This document shows, one piece after another, positions 1 to 6,679 of a stretch of 31,928 nucleotides of DNA. How positions within the stretch are numbered: the stretch's first letter is position 1; every line of letters starts with the position of its first letter. The notes under the pieces were generated by a model. The model searched no databases, was not told the DNA's origin, and worked only from the letters and a program-made list of their open reading frames with translations. Origin of the DNA: an uncultured Candidatus Saccharibacteria bacterium (GTDB taxonomy: Bacteria; Patescibacteriota; Saccharimonadia; Saccharimonadales; Saccharimonadaceae); contig CAKMNX010000004.1 of NCBI GenBank assembly GCA_927910745.1, forward strand, positions 1 through 31,928. Reading direction: 5' to 3'. The position numbers were made by a program, and so were the translations under genes.

Positions 1-625
1 AAAAGAGCGCTGCGCACATCATAATTACCATGGGGATGATCGTCTGATGGAGGTCGTTTATCACCCCCTGACGCATTCGTGTGCCAAGGAAGAGTGCCAT
101 ATAGATAAGCATGCCAAACTTCAGCATCTCGGCCGGCTGGAAGCTCCCCAGTGGCCCCAGCGAGAACCAGCGGCACGCCCCCAGGCTACACTGAGCAATC
201 GCCGAGACATGCAGCATATTACCAAGGACAAACAGCAGTGCACACAGCACGAAGCCGCTCGCTAGCAGCGTACCCGCCTTCTGGCGTAGCCACGCAAAGG
301 GCACGAGCGACAACCCTACAAAAGCGCTAATTGACAGCAGCAAGCTCACCGTCTGCTTAATGGCGAAATAGCCATCGGTGTAGTAGTTGGTGTTGTGTGC
401 AGAGTTGAGCACATTGGCACGCTGCGGGCCAATGGCATACATTACCACCAAACCCAGCAGCATGAGCAGCCCCACCCAGAGGATAATCTGATAATCCGGC
501 CGGTGCAAACGCGGCACAGCGACAGATGGAGCGGAGGTAGCATTACGTTGCTCGCGGCGCACCGGCTGAGCCGACCGAGCCGAAGCCGATCGGTGAGCAG
601 CACGAATGCGGCGAGCAGCAGCCAT
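1..625 (-). CDS. ftsW: Cell division protein FtsW, SEDS glycosyltransferase, 5' part (cut by window edge)
   Basis: Translating the minus strand from the ATG at 625 gives an open frame running off the window at position 1. It has a basic, Ala/Arg-rich N-terminus of about 45 residues, then several hydrophobic segments. The stretch RWFSLGPLGSFQPAEMLKF matches the conserved SEDS family loop (R-W-[IF]-x-LG-P-x-x-x-QP-[AS]-E). SEDS proteins polymerise lipid II into glycan strands at the septum together with a class B penicillin-binding protein, and ftsI lies two genes upstream. The start codon sits one base after the mraY stop, and a G-rich stretch inside the mraY end can serve as ribosome binding site, so the two genes are probably translationally coupled. 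RodA is the alternative within the family; the dcw context favours FtsW. Confidence 0.9.
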   Translation of the reverse strand, partial: MAAARRIRAAHRSASARSAQPVRREQRNATSAPSVAVPRLHRPDYQIILWVGLLMLLGLVVMYAIGPQRANVLNSAHNTNYYTDGYFAIKQTVSLLLSISAFVGLSLVPFAWLRQKAGTLLASGFVLCALLFVLGNMLHVSAIAQCSLGACRWFSLGPLGSFQPAEMLKFGMLIYMALFLGTRMRQGVINDLHQTIIPMVIMMCAALF

Positions 626-626
626 T

Positions 627-1655
627 CTAGATGTGCCCCCCACCCAGCGCCATCATCAGGCCAATAAATCCTGTCACGCAAGAGATTACCCAGAAACGCA
701 TCGTCACCTTCACCTCTGGCCAACCGACTGCTTGAAAGTGCTGATGAATTGGTGCCGAGATAAACACCTTGCGGTGAAAGAACTTCTTGCTGAGGATTTG
801 AATAAGGCTCGAGCCCGCCTCTACCACAAACAGCACACCAATGACTGGCAGCAAAAACAGCGTATTCGTCAGCATCGCCACGACGCCTAGGCTCGTCCCA
901 AAGGCAAAGCTCCCCACGTCGCCCATAAAGAACCGTGCTGGATAGATATTAAACCACAGGTAGCTCAGCAGCACTCCCACTACGGTGAAGCAAAAGCCTG
1001 CCAACTGCAAATGCCCCTGTAGTAAGGCAATCACCCCGAAGATGCAATAGCTTACCGCCAGCAGCCCACCAGCCAGACCATCCAGGCCATCGCTAATGTT
1101 CACCGCGTTGCCAGTTGCTACCACCGCAAAGATAAAAAGCGGGACAATCCACGGGCCGAGCTGCCAGTCGCCAAAGTACGGCACATGCACTGTTGTATAG
1201 CCCAGCTTAACGTAAAAGAACCAGGCCAGTACCGCCGCCATCACCGCGATCATTGAGAACTTCAGCCAGGCGCGCAAGCCTGCCGAGCCCGAGCCATCAC
1301 TATTGATATTGATCACATCGTCCAGCAACCCCACTGCCCCACCACCAAGCAATGCCGCCAGTGGGAGCCAGGTCTGGGCTCGGTCAAGATTAAACCCCAG
1401 CGTCACCACAGCAATGGCCACAATACCAACCATCCCTGCCATAGTGGGGATATCGCGCGTGAATTTATCGGCATGCAGCTTAGTAAAGACCGTCAATTCC
1501 TCGCCCGTTGTGCTAGCGGCCCGCTGTTTTTTCCAGAACTTATAACGATACGCAAAGTAGGTATAGAGCGGCGTGAGGGCCATCGCCAGCAAAAAGGCCG
1601 CGACGCTGAGAAGAAATGTCGCGTTGAGCTCGCGAACGAGTGTGGTGAGGTTCAT
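627..1655 (-). CDS. mraY: Phospho-N-acetylmuramoyl-pentapeptide transferase MraY
   Basis: A 342-residue polytopic membrane protein that transfers phospho-MurNAc-pentapeptide to undecaprenyl phosphate to form lipid I. Visible family motifs are LLDDVIN (the DD metal/nucleotide site), NAVNISDGLDGLAGG, FMGDVGSFAFG and APIHQHF near the C-terminus (the HxH motif), followed by GWPEVKVTMRFW. I chose the start at 1655, not the longer frame from 1703. The 1655 ATG overlaps the ftsI stop by one base (TAATG), has an AAAGGAAA ribosome binding site, and puts the first TM helix near the N-terminus. Operon order is ftsI-mraY-ftsW. The length is slightly short of the usual 350-360 residues but no domain seems lost. 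Confidence 0.95.
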   Translation of the reverse strand: MNLTTLVRELNATFLLSVAAFLLAMALTPLYTYFAYRYKFWKKQRAASTTGEELTVFTKLHADKFTRDIPTMAGMVGIVAIAVVTLGFNLDRAQTWLPLAALLGGGAVGLLDDVININSDGSGSAGLRAWLKFSMIAVMAAVLAWFFYVKLGYTTVHVPYFGDWQLGPWIVPLFIFAVVATGNAVNISDGLDGLAGGLLAVSYCIFGVIALLQGHLQLAGFCFTVVGVLLSYLWFNIYPARFFMGDVGSFAFGTSLGVVAMLTNTLFLLPVIGVLFVVEAGSSLIQILSKKFFHRKVFISAPIHQHFQAVGWPEVKVTMRFWVISCVTGFIGLMMALGGGHI

Positions 1656-3409
1656 TATGGTGTGTTTCCTTTCGGCTCGAGCTTCATATAGTCGAGCAAC
1701 CAATTAGATATATCCGTGAAAATCGGGTGAGCGTCTTGACCCCCCTGCATATTCAGCCCTTTGCCCGAAACCTCCACCATAATAACATACGCTGGTGTTT
1801 TGCCAACCTCCCCACCAAAACCGAGGTAGGTGCCGATGGTTTGGTTAGAAATATACTTGCCGTCCTTGATGGTTTGCGATGTACCCGTCTTGCCGCCAAT
1901 GTAGAACCCCGCACGATCGCCACCCGCATAAAAGGCCTGGCGCGCTTGGTGTACCATTTCGCGCACAGTGGTAGATGACTGCGGCTTGATAACATGAGCA
2001 TACGAGGCCTTGCGTGCCGCCTTGGCAAAGGTGCCATTGTCGTCAATCGTCCCCGCAATGACGGTGGGGCTATGGTATGTCCCACCATTGATAATTGCAC
2101 TAAAACCGGCTGAGACCTGCAACATTGTCGCATCCATCCCCTGGCCAAAGGACATATTGGAGTAGCGCACGGCATTGCCCTGCTGCTGAGTGGGCGATAC
2201 GATATTACCCTTAGCCTCACCAGCGAGTTCCACTCCCGTCAGCTGCCCAAGACGAAAGCGCTTATAGAAGTAGTCATACATTGTGTCGCGCGCCTGGCGA
2301 GTAATGTAGCTGCCATTGCCTAAGCGCTGTGCAACGGTGACCATACCAGTGTTGAGCGACCAATTGAGGGCGTGCTGCATGGTAATGTTGCCCGTCTGTC
2401 CTTTGCTGGCATTACCGATGGTGATGTCGTCTACCTTGATGCTATCGGTATTATTGTATGTCGTTTGCGGCGTGATAACCCCTTTGTCGATGCCCGTTGC
2501 TACTGTGAATGTCTTGATGTCGGAGCCCGGTTCGTATGGCGTGGTGATGGTGTTGTTATTGAGCGCGGCGACGCTTTTGATCGTCTTCAGGTTGGACGGG
2601 TCATAAGTGGGGAGGTTAGCCATGGCTAAAACTTGACCGTTCTGCGGATTCATTACGACGGCACTGACATCAGTCGCACCACTGCGCTTGGCCCCATCGA
2701 CGAGCGCTTGCTCCACCCTCGTCTGGATGTTGCGATCGATTGTCAGTACCATGTTGGTCCCATTCTTGGCAGGCTGGTTGATATTCGTCCGGCCTATCGT
2801 CAGCGGCACCGAGCGGATGTCCGTTACCGTCTTAAGCACCCCATCTGTGCCGCGCAGTTTGTCATCATTCGCCTGCTCGAAGCCGTACTTCCCCTTGCCC
2901 TCGGCATCAACAAAGCCCAGCACTTGGCTGGCCAGCTGCCCCTCTGGGTAGACGCGCTGGCTCATCGCATCGAAGCCCACGCCGGCGAGATTCTCTTTCT
3001 TAATAAGTTCAGCCTGCTTGCGGCTTACCTTGGTGGCAAGCACTTGGTAGCGGCTTGGCTTACGCGTGATGTATTGGCGAAAATTCTCGCGCACATTACC
3101 ACCAGCCACCTGGTTGAGCACCGTTACGATCTTATCTGCATCCGTCACAGCCATTGGGTCGGCCCACACGGTATAGACCGTCTCGTTCATGACGAGCTTG
3201 GCAGGGGTGGTGCCATCCATGGTGTATATCTCGCCACGCTGGGCACGCAGGCGAAATTGCTTGACTTGCTCGCTATCGGCCTGCGATACATAGTAGTCGT
3301 GCTGCAGCAATTGCACATACCCCAGGCGCAGCACAAACACCACAAGCAGCCCACCGAGCACAGTGGCGAGCGCCTGAGCGCGTGGCGTAGCAAGATGGCG
3401 CTGCAGCAT
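1655..3409 (-). CDS. ftsI: Class B penicillin-binding protein (FtsI/PBP2-like transpeptidase)
   Basis: 584 residues: a short cytoplasmic tail, one TM anchor at about residues 15-37, a dimerisation domain (RAQRGEIYTMDGT), and a transpeptidase domain. The three active-site motifs are present: SDIK (SxxK, catalytic Ser near residue 296), SLN (SxN, near 350) and KTGTS (near 508). It cross-links peptidoglycan at the division site with FtsW as partner. There is no PASTA domain at the C-terminus. It starts three bases after the ftsL-like stop and overlaps mraY by one base, so it is part of one transcription unit. The SxxK region reads EPGSDIKTFT where most homologues have PGSxFKxFT, a minor variant. 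Confidence 0.95.
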   Translation of the reverse strand: MLQRHLATPRAQALATVLGGLLVVFVLRLGYVQLLQHDYYVSQADSEQVKQFRLRAQRGEIYTMDGTTPAKLVMNETVYTVWADPMAVTDADKIVTVLNQVAGGNVRENFRQYITRKPSRYQVLATKVSRKQAELIKKENLAGVGFDAMSQRVYPEGQLASQVLGFVDAEGKGKYGFEQANDDKLRGTDGVLKTVTDIRSVPLTIGRTNINQPAKNGTNMVLTIDRNIQTRVEQALVDGAKRSGATDVSAVVMNPQNGQVLAMANLPTYDPSNLKTIKSVAALNNNTITTPYEPGSDIKTFTVATGIDKGVITPQTTYNNTDSIKVDDITIGNASKGQTGNITMQHALNWSLNTGMVTVAQRLGNGSYITRQARDTMYDYFYKRFRLGQLTGVELAGEAKGNIVSPTQQQGNAVRYSNMSFGQGMDATMLQVSAGFSAIINGGTYHSPTVIAGTIDDNGTFAKAARKASYAHVIKPQSSTTVREMVHQARQAFYAGGDRAGFYIGGKTGTSQTIKDGKYISNQTIGTYLGFGGEVGKTPAYVIMVEVSGKGLNMQGGQDAHPIFTDISNWLLDYMKLEPKGNTP

Positions 3410-3412
3410 GGG

Positions 3413-3766
3413 CTACTCGCTGGCGTACGCTGTATTGGCTGGTGTTGTCATTGTTTTGGCCACACTACTACCCTGCACTTCCTTAAGGGCAGTCAGACGG
3501 GCGTTATCGACCTCTAGGTCTTTCTTTTGCTCGCTCAGGGCAGAGATCTTGTCGTCGATCTTGCTAGCCTCGTAGCCATAGCTTACCGTATGCGTTGCCT
3601 GCGCCAGATATATCAAGCCAAGGATGGTGATAAGGAGGGCAATCAGCACTGTGTGGGTGATTGGCCCAAGTTTGATAGCCGAAGCAAAAGCAACGGTATT
3701 ACGGTTGCGCTTCCAGGTGCTCTGGCGTCGACTATTAAATTGCATTGTCCGTGTGTAGGTTGTCAT
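3413..3766 (-). CDS. ftsL: FtsL-like small bitopic division protein
   Basis: 117 residues with a basic cytoplasmic N-terminus, a single TM helix (THTVLIALLITILGLIYLA, about residues 38-56) and a heptad-rich extracytoplasmic coiled coil (KIDDKISALSEQKKDLEVDNARLTAL). This topology and the place between rsmH and ftsI are typical of FtsL, which bridges the FtsQB and FtsWI parts of the divisome. FtsL sequences diverge strongly, so the call rests on topology and synteny. No good ribosome binding site is visible before the ATG at 3766. An ATG seven codons later is an alternative start, also without a clear site. Confidence 0.75.
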   Translation of the reverse strand: MTTYTRTMQFNSRRQSTWKRNRNTVAFASAIKLGPITHTVLIALLITILGLIYLAQATHTVSYGYEASKIDDKISALSEQKKDLEVDNARLTALKEVQGSSVAKTMTTPANTAYASE

Positions 3767-3820
3767 TGTGGTGGTGTTTGTGTTGTTTAGCGTTGGTATG
3801 GGGTCGTTTCTAGGTCTAGG

Positions 3821-3844
3821 TGGGGCGGATAACGCGCCGCCCCA
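3821..3844. other. GC-rich hairpin upstream of ftsL
   Basis: TGGGGCGG (3821-3828) and CCGCCCCA (3837-3844) form a perfect 8-bp stem with an 8-nt loop. It lies between the 22-codon ORF and ftsL. No U-run follows on the minus strand, so it is not a standard terminator; it could affect mRNA stability or ftsL translation. Confidence 0.5.
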
Positions 3845-3866
3845 GCGCGAGGTCTTAAGCCAAGGG

Positions 3867-3935
3867 CTATTTGCCGTGGCGAACCAATACGGTTGTCGTG
3901 ATTGATTGATTTTGTACGGGGATACGAACTGGCAT
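3867..3935 (-). CDS. 22-codon ORF between rsmH and ftsL, unknown
   Basis: An ATG at 3935 opens a 22-codon frame ending in TAG at 3867. A strong Shine-Dalgarno (AAAAAAGGAG) lies about 9 nt upstream of the ATG and 22 nt separate it from the rsmH stop. The peptide begins MPVRIPVQNQ, is rich in Thr/Val, and ends VRHGK. It has no TM segment or signal peptide. It could be a leader peptide that governs ftsL/ftsI expression (a strong hairpin follows at 3821-3844), a true small protein, or chance. I do not recognise it. Conservation of the ORF between rsmH and ftsL in relatives would decide. Confidence 0.45.
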   Translation of the reverse strand: MPVRIPVQNQSITTTVLVRHGK

Positions 3936-3957
3936 GTCCCTACTCCTTTTTTGTTTT

Positions 3958-4847
3958 TTATATTTTTGCGGCGGCTCGCAGCTTGGCGCTGCGGGCACGC
4001 GGATTGTAAGCATCGTCATGGCTGCCCGCGATTGGCTTCTTGGTAAGGATGCGCAGCTCGGCCTCGTAGCCTGCCTGGCGCTGCTCCGCGAAGAAGCGCT
4101 TGACGAGCCGATCCTCGAGGCTATGGAAGCTGATCACTCCCACACGTCCACCAGTGCGCAGTAAGGCTGGCACCAGCTGGAGCGTCTGCTCTACCTGCGT
4201 CAATTCATCATTGACGGCGATGCGGACTGCCTGAAAGGTACGCGTGGCTGGATGGGTTTTGCCCCGCTTGCCACGGGTAGCGTGCTCGATGACGCGCGCG
4301 AGTTCTCTAGTACTCGACAGTGGCCGTGCCGCGCAAATAGCAGCAGCATAGCGCCGTGCTATCGCTGGCGGTTCTTCGCCGTAGCGAGTGATCAATCGGG
4401 CGAGCTCTGCCTCTGCCATGTGGTTAACAATCTGCTCGGCAGTCATCACCTGGCGTTGATCCATCCGCATATCAAGCGGGCCAGTGTGTGTAAAGGAAAA
4501 CCCTCGATCAGCTCGATCGAGCTGTGGTGACGACACCCCCAAATCCAGTAGCAGCAAATCAAATTGCTCACCCTCGCGAACCAACTGCTGTGCTGCCTGC
4601 AAAAATCACAATGCATCAGCCGTGCGCCCTGCCCTGCCAAGCTACCAAGCTGCGACAAAGCATACTGGTCGCGATCGACCAAACACGCCGTGGTATACGT
4701 CTGGGTCTGCTCGAGAATCGCTGTGGCATGGCCGCCATACCCCGCCGTCAGGTCGAGATAGCGCTCACCTGGGCGTGGCTGGAGCTGGGCTAACACTGCC
4801 TCCAGCAATACCGGAACATGAAGTGGTGGATGTGCTTTGATACTCAT
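3958..4847 (-). pseudogene. rsmH: 16S rRNA m4C1402 methyltransferase RsmH (MraW), frameshifted
   Basis: Two overlapping frames together encode one RsmH of about 296 residues. The upstream frame (from 4847) carries the start, HVPVLLEAVL, and the SAM-binding LDLTAGYGGHATAIL and VDRDQYAL motifs. The downstream frame carries DLGVSSPQLD, the GPLDMRM segment, RIAVNDEL and VISFHSLEDRLVKRFF. The break falls at a run of five A (4601-4605, T5 on the coding strand): one additional T would give a continuous Asp-Phe-Leu-Gln frame. RsmH methylates N4 of C1402 in 16S rRNA and is normally adjacent to mraZ. An intact gene with a one-base sequencing error is the simplest reading; a recent loss of function is possible because rsmH is not essential in many bacteria. 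Confidence 0.9.
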
Positions 4848-4970
4848 ACGTTTCTTATGGTAGCATAGTGCGCAATAATATTCTTGCCTGGTGGCATGCT
4901 ATTATTATGCTCATGTCTACAATGCAACAGCATACGGCTTCTCGCTTTGGTGGATCGACCTGCTGCTGAG

Positions 4971-5062
4971 GGAGTGTGAGAATCTGTTGTTGTCCCAACA
5001 GATTCTCAGCCCAACGCAAGAGGTCGATACTCGGGGAGTGTCCGACCCTTACAGAGTTCCCG
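4971..5062. repeat. Structured intergenic element, copy A (of two)
   Basis: A perfect 12-bp hairpin (GAGAATCTGTTG 4978-4989 with CAACAGATTCTC 4996-5007) is followed by the conserved joint GCCCAACGCAAGA, a second hairpin (GGTCGATACTC 5022-5032 with GAGTGTCCGACC 5036-5047) and the tail CCTTACAGAGTTCC. A related element lies at 11345-11432: the joint and tail are nearly identical while the stems differ in sequence but still pair. This suggests a selected RNA (or DNA) fold. The strand is not known. On the minus strand the element lies about 120 nt upstream of rsmH. I recognise no riboswitch or ncRNA family in it. Confidence 0.7.
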
Positions 5063-5217
5063 AATGCAGTAGGCGATACACCAAAGCAATGTACGCTATT
5101 GATTCTAAAAGATACGCCCCGCTCAGGCTACTGCGAGATAGTCCGATGCGGGTTCGAGATCACCCACCTGGTAGCGAAACCTGTTTGTTTTCGCATAAAA
5201 TGTGTTTGTTTTTGTTG

Positions 5218-5370
5218 ACGATCTTTGTTTGTACCAGGCCGAGAGAGCCCGCCAAAGATCGTTTGAGAGACTTATGTGTATAATTGCCGTAGCAATTATA
5301 TGAGGTGGAGTTTTTTGGGAGGTGTTTGTGAGGAAGGTGCGCCCGACAGGGTTTTGCGTGGGTCGGGTGC
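5218..5370. other. Cluster of three inverted repeats between mraZ and rsmH
   Basis: Three separate pairings are visible: ACGATCTTTG (5218-5227) with CAAAGATCGT (5253-5262); TATAATTGC (5279-5287) with GCAATTATA (5292-5300) around a CGTA loop; and GCGCCCGAC (5339-5347) with GTCGGGTGC (5362-5370), one G-T wobble. Together with copy A of the repeat they fill most of the 600-nt gap 4848-5452, which has no convincing protein-coding frame. mraZ and rsmH usually adjoin, so this inserted block is unusual. It could be a long structured leader, a small RNA gene or the remains of a mobile element. Confidence 0.5.
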
Positions 5371-5452
5371 CCACATGGCTCACTACCAGATGGTCGATCT
5401 CGAGGATATCAGTTACACGTATTTGTTAAAGAGCATCACAAAAACCACCTTG

Positions 5453-5815
5453 CTACTCGGCCTGCTCTGGTGCCATGAGGCGCCAATACTGGCCGGCGCG
5501 CACCGCCACAACCTCGCGCGATATCCCGGCATAATCCAGCAGATGCTGCTCTACTGTTACCCTGCCTTGCTTTTGGTCTAGGGTGGCAGCCGTCTTGCCG
5601 CGCCGGAACTTGACGTTGAGGTCGGCGACATGTTCATCCAGGATGCTACCCGTCAGCGCTGGCTCTACCTGGCTATCCCACACATCCTGCGCATACAGGT
5701 GGAGGTAGCTGCCAAAGCCGCGCGTCAGGACCACGCCGCTGGCAAACTCCGCCCGAAGCTCCGTCGGTATGGTGAGCCGACGCTTGTCATCCAGCTTGCG
5801 TTCGAAGTAATCCAT
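5453..5815 (-). CDS. mraZ: MraZ, transcriptional regulator of the dcw cluster
   Basis: 120 residues beginning MDYFERKLDDKRRLTIP, a SpoVT/AbrB-type swapped-hairpin half, with a second degenerate half around VEQHLLDYAGISREVVAVRAG. MraZ forms a ring-shaped oligomer that binds TGGGN repeats upstream of its own gene and regulates the mra/fts operon. Such repeats are visible at 5884-5949. The family is usually 140-150 residues, so this is a short version. The ATG at 5815 is preceded by AAGGAT about 15 nt upstream, a spacing longer than usual. The gene heads the minus-strand division cluster but is separated from rsmH by about 600 nt. Confidence 0.92.
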   Translation of the reverse strand: MDYFERKLDDKRRLTIPTELRAEFASGVVLTRGFGSYLHLYAQDVWDSQVEPALTGSILDEHVADLNVKFRRGKTAATLDQKQGRVTVEQHLLDYAGISREVVAVRAGQYWRLMAPEQAE

Positions 5816-5883
5816 GGGGTGTGGCGATCCTTACAGATGAATTATTTTGTTTTTGTGCAGTGGTGTTTGTTTTTCTCGTGGTT

Positions 5884-5949
5884 ACCCACTTTCTTCCACT
5901 ACTCCCAGTATAATACCCACTCTCACCCACACGCAACCCCTTTTACCCA
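5884..5949 (-). promoter_or_regulatory. mraZ promoter with MraZ-box repeats
   Basis: On the minus strand TGGG-type boxes occur at 5945-5949, 5925-5929, 5915-5919, 5903-5907 and 5884-5888, with a degenerate one (TGGAA) at 5894-5898. Spacing is mostly 9-12 nt, about one helical turn, as in known MraZ operators. A TATACT -10 (5912-5907) lies between boxes, and TTGCGT (5936-5931) is a possible -35 at 18 nt. Boxes lie in the -35/-10 spacer and downstream of the -10, a repressor arrangement. MraZ autoregulation is established in other bacteria; its use here is inferred. Confidence 0.75.
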
Positions 5950-5973
5950 CGGCGTTCCCCGCCACGCTGGCGC

Positions 5974-6049
5974 TTATCCACAAATCTGTGGAAAAGCTCA
6001 ACCAGTATCAGGGGTCAGTAGTTTTCCCCATACCGCACGATGTGGATAA
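5974..6049. promoter_or_regulatory. Three DnaA-box-like 9-mers
   Basis: TTATCCACA (5974-5982) is an exact consensus DnaA box. TGTGGAAAA (5987-5995) is the inverse complement of a near-consensus box, and TGTGGATAA (6041-6049) is an exact box on the other strand. The first two also form an inverted repeat (TCCACA-AATC-TGTGGA). An AT-rich segment follows (about 6095-6210). This could be DnaA-mediated control of mraZ, a DnaA titration site, or part of an origin. No dnaA gene lies in this window and the genes to the right do not switch strand consistently, so an origin is not shown. Confidence 0.5.
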
Positions 6050-6173
6050 GAATAAGCGAGATTGCTGGGCATTTTGCTCTGACTTAGACGCGCCTATAGT
6101 GGACATATCTTACTATTTTATACGTACAAAATGAGAAAATACGCTGATTTTATGGCATTATAAGCAAAATAGC

Positions 6174-6202
6174 TTGACGCCGCTCTCATATATTGATATA
6201 TA
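6174..6202 (+). promoter_or_regulatory. Promoter of the 73-aa gene
   Basis: TTGACG (6174-6179), a 17-nt spacer and TATATA (6197-6202) form a near-consensus sigma-70-type promoter. Transcription would start near 6209 and leave a leader of about 75 nt before the ATG at 6283. Confidence 0.7.
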
Positions 6203-6230
6203 TATTAGCTTTTCAGCTCAGAGGCTTCCT

Positions 6231-6254
6231 CAAAGAGCAGAAAGCAGCTCTTTG
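6231..6254 (+). promoter_or_regulatory. Leader hairpin before the 73-aa gene
   Basis: CAAAGAGC (6231-6238) and GCTCTTTG (6247-6254) form a perfect 8-bp stem with an 8-nt loop inside the predicted leader, about 28 nt upstream of the start codon. It leaves the ribosome binding site free. It could stabilise the mRNA or be a protein-binding site. Confidence 0.5.
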
Positions 6255-6282
6255 ACCTCTGGATCTCGGAAGGAATATCATC

Positions 6283-6504
6283 ATGACACGGACACGGTAC
6301 GAAGTACAGGTTACGCTTATCAACGGCGACATCTACACTCTTACCAGGACCGTAAAAAGTCCTGATGAGACTGGGAGATTAGTAGAGCGGGCGGCAAAAC
6401 TAAACGAGTTTCTTGCCGCCAGTAATACGAATGGCCCAGCTTATATCAACGCTAGACATGTAGTAGCGCTGTGCTACTACGAGACAGGGGCTCGGGCTCA
6501 ATAA
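6283..6504 (+). CDS. Small unknown protein, 73 aa
   Basis: The frame starts at ATG 6283 with GGAAGGAAT as ribosome binding site, has a good promoter at 6174-6202, and ends at a strong terminator-like fold. So it is very likely a real gene. The protein is small, soluble and predicted mixed alpha/beta: a strand-rich first half (YEVQVTLINGDIYTLTRTVKS), a helical middle (ETGRLVERAAKLNEFLAA) and a last strand (ARHVVALCYYE). No signal peptide, TM segment or known motif is visible. It is the only plus-strand gene in the first 16 kb. I do not recognise the family. Confidence 0.75.
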   Translation: MTRTRYEVQVTLINGDIYTLTRTVKSPDETGRLVERAAKLNEFLAASNTNGPAYINARHVVALCYYETGARAQ

Positions 6505-6505
6505 A

Positions 6506-6615
6506 GCCCACCAACACAGCCCGCCAATCACCACGCCTGATTGAGTACTCCACTACGAGTATTCTCGGGCCTGGAAGCCCGATTTGGCCGTGGCAGTTGG
6601 TGGGCTGTGTTTTTT
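6506..6615 (+). terminator. Branched terminator-like RNA fold with alternative pairing
   Basis: The outer stem pairs ACACAGCCCGCCAA (6514-6527) with TTGGTGGGCTGTGT (6597-6610), 14 bp with one wobble, followed by a T-run to 6615. Inside are CCACG (6531-6535) with CGTGG (6589-6593), hairpin AGTACTC (6544-6550) / GAGTATT (6557-6563), and hairpin CGGGC (6566-6570) / GCCCG (6577-6581). A second segment GCCCACCAA (6506-6514) is perfectly complementary to TTGGTGGGC (6597-6605), so two outer stems compete. This is much more elaborate than a usual terminator and could be a processed 3' RNA. Confidence 0.65.
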
Positions 6616-6679
6616 GTATAACGTTTTAACAAGCTATGATCTAATTAATATCCAGGCAGACATGCTACGAGCTCTCCAC

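Noticed and set aside
2633..3517. 294-codon plus-strand frame opposite ftsI
   Set aside because: It lies antisense to the clear ftsI gene, has no homology and a His/Ala/Leu-rich shadow composition.
5148..5190. Possible tRNA or tmRNA T-arm (GGGTTCGAGATC)
   Set aside because: The flanking bases do not form a 5-bp T stem with a 7-nt loop and no acceptor stem or CCA end is visible.
5953..6210. Chromosomal replication origin
   Set aside because: DnaA boxes and AT-rich DNA are present, but no dnaA/dnaN neighbourhood and no consistent strand switch to the right; kept only as a DnaA-box site.
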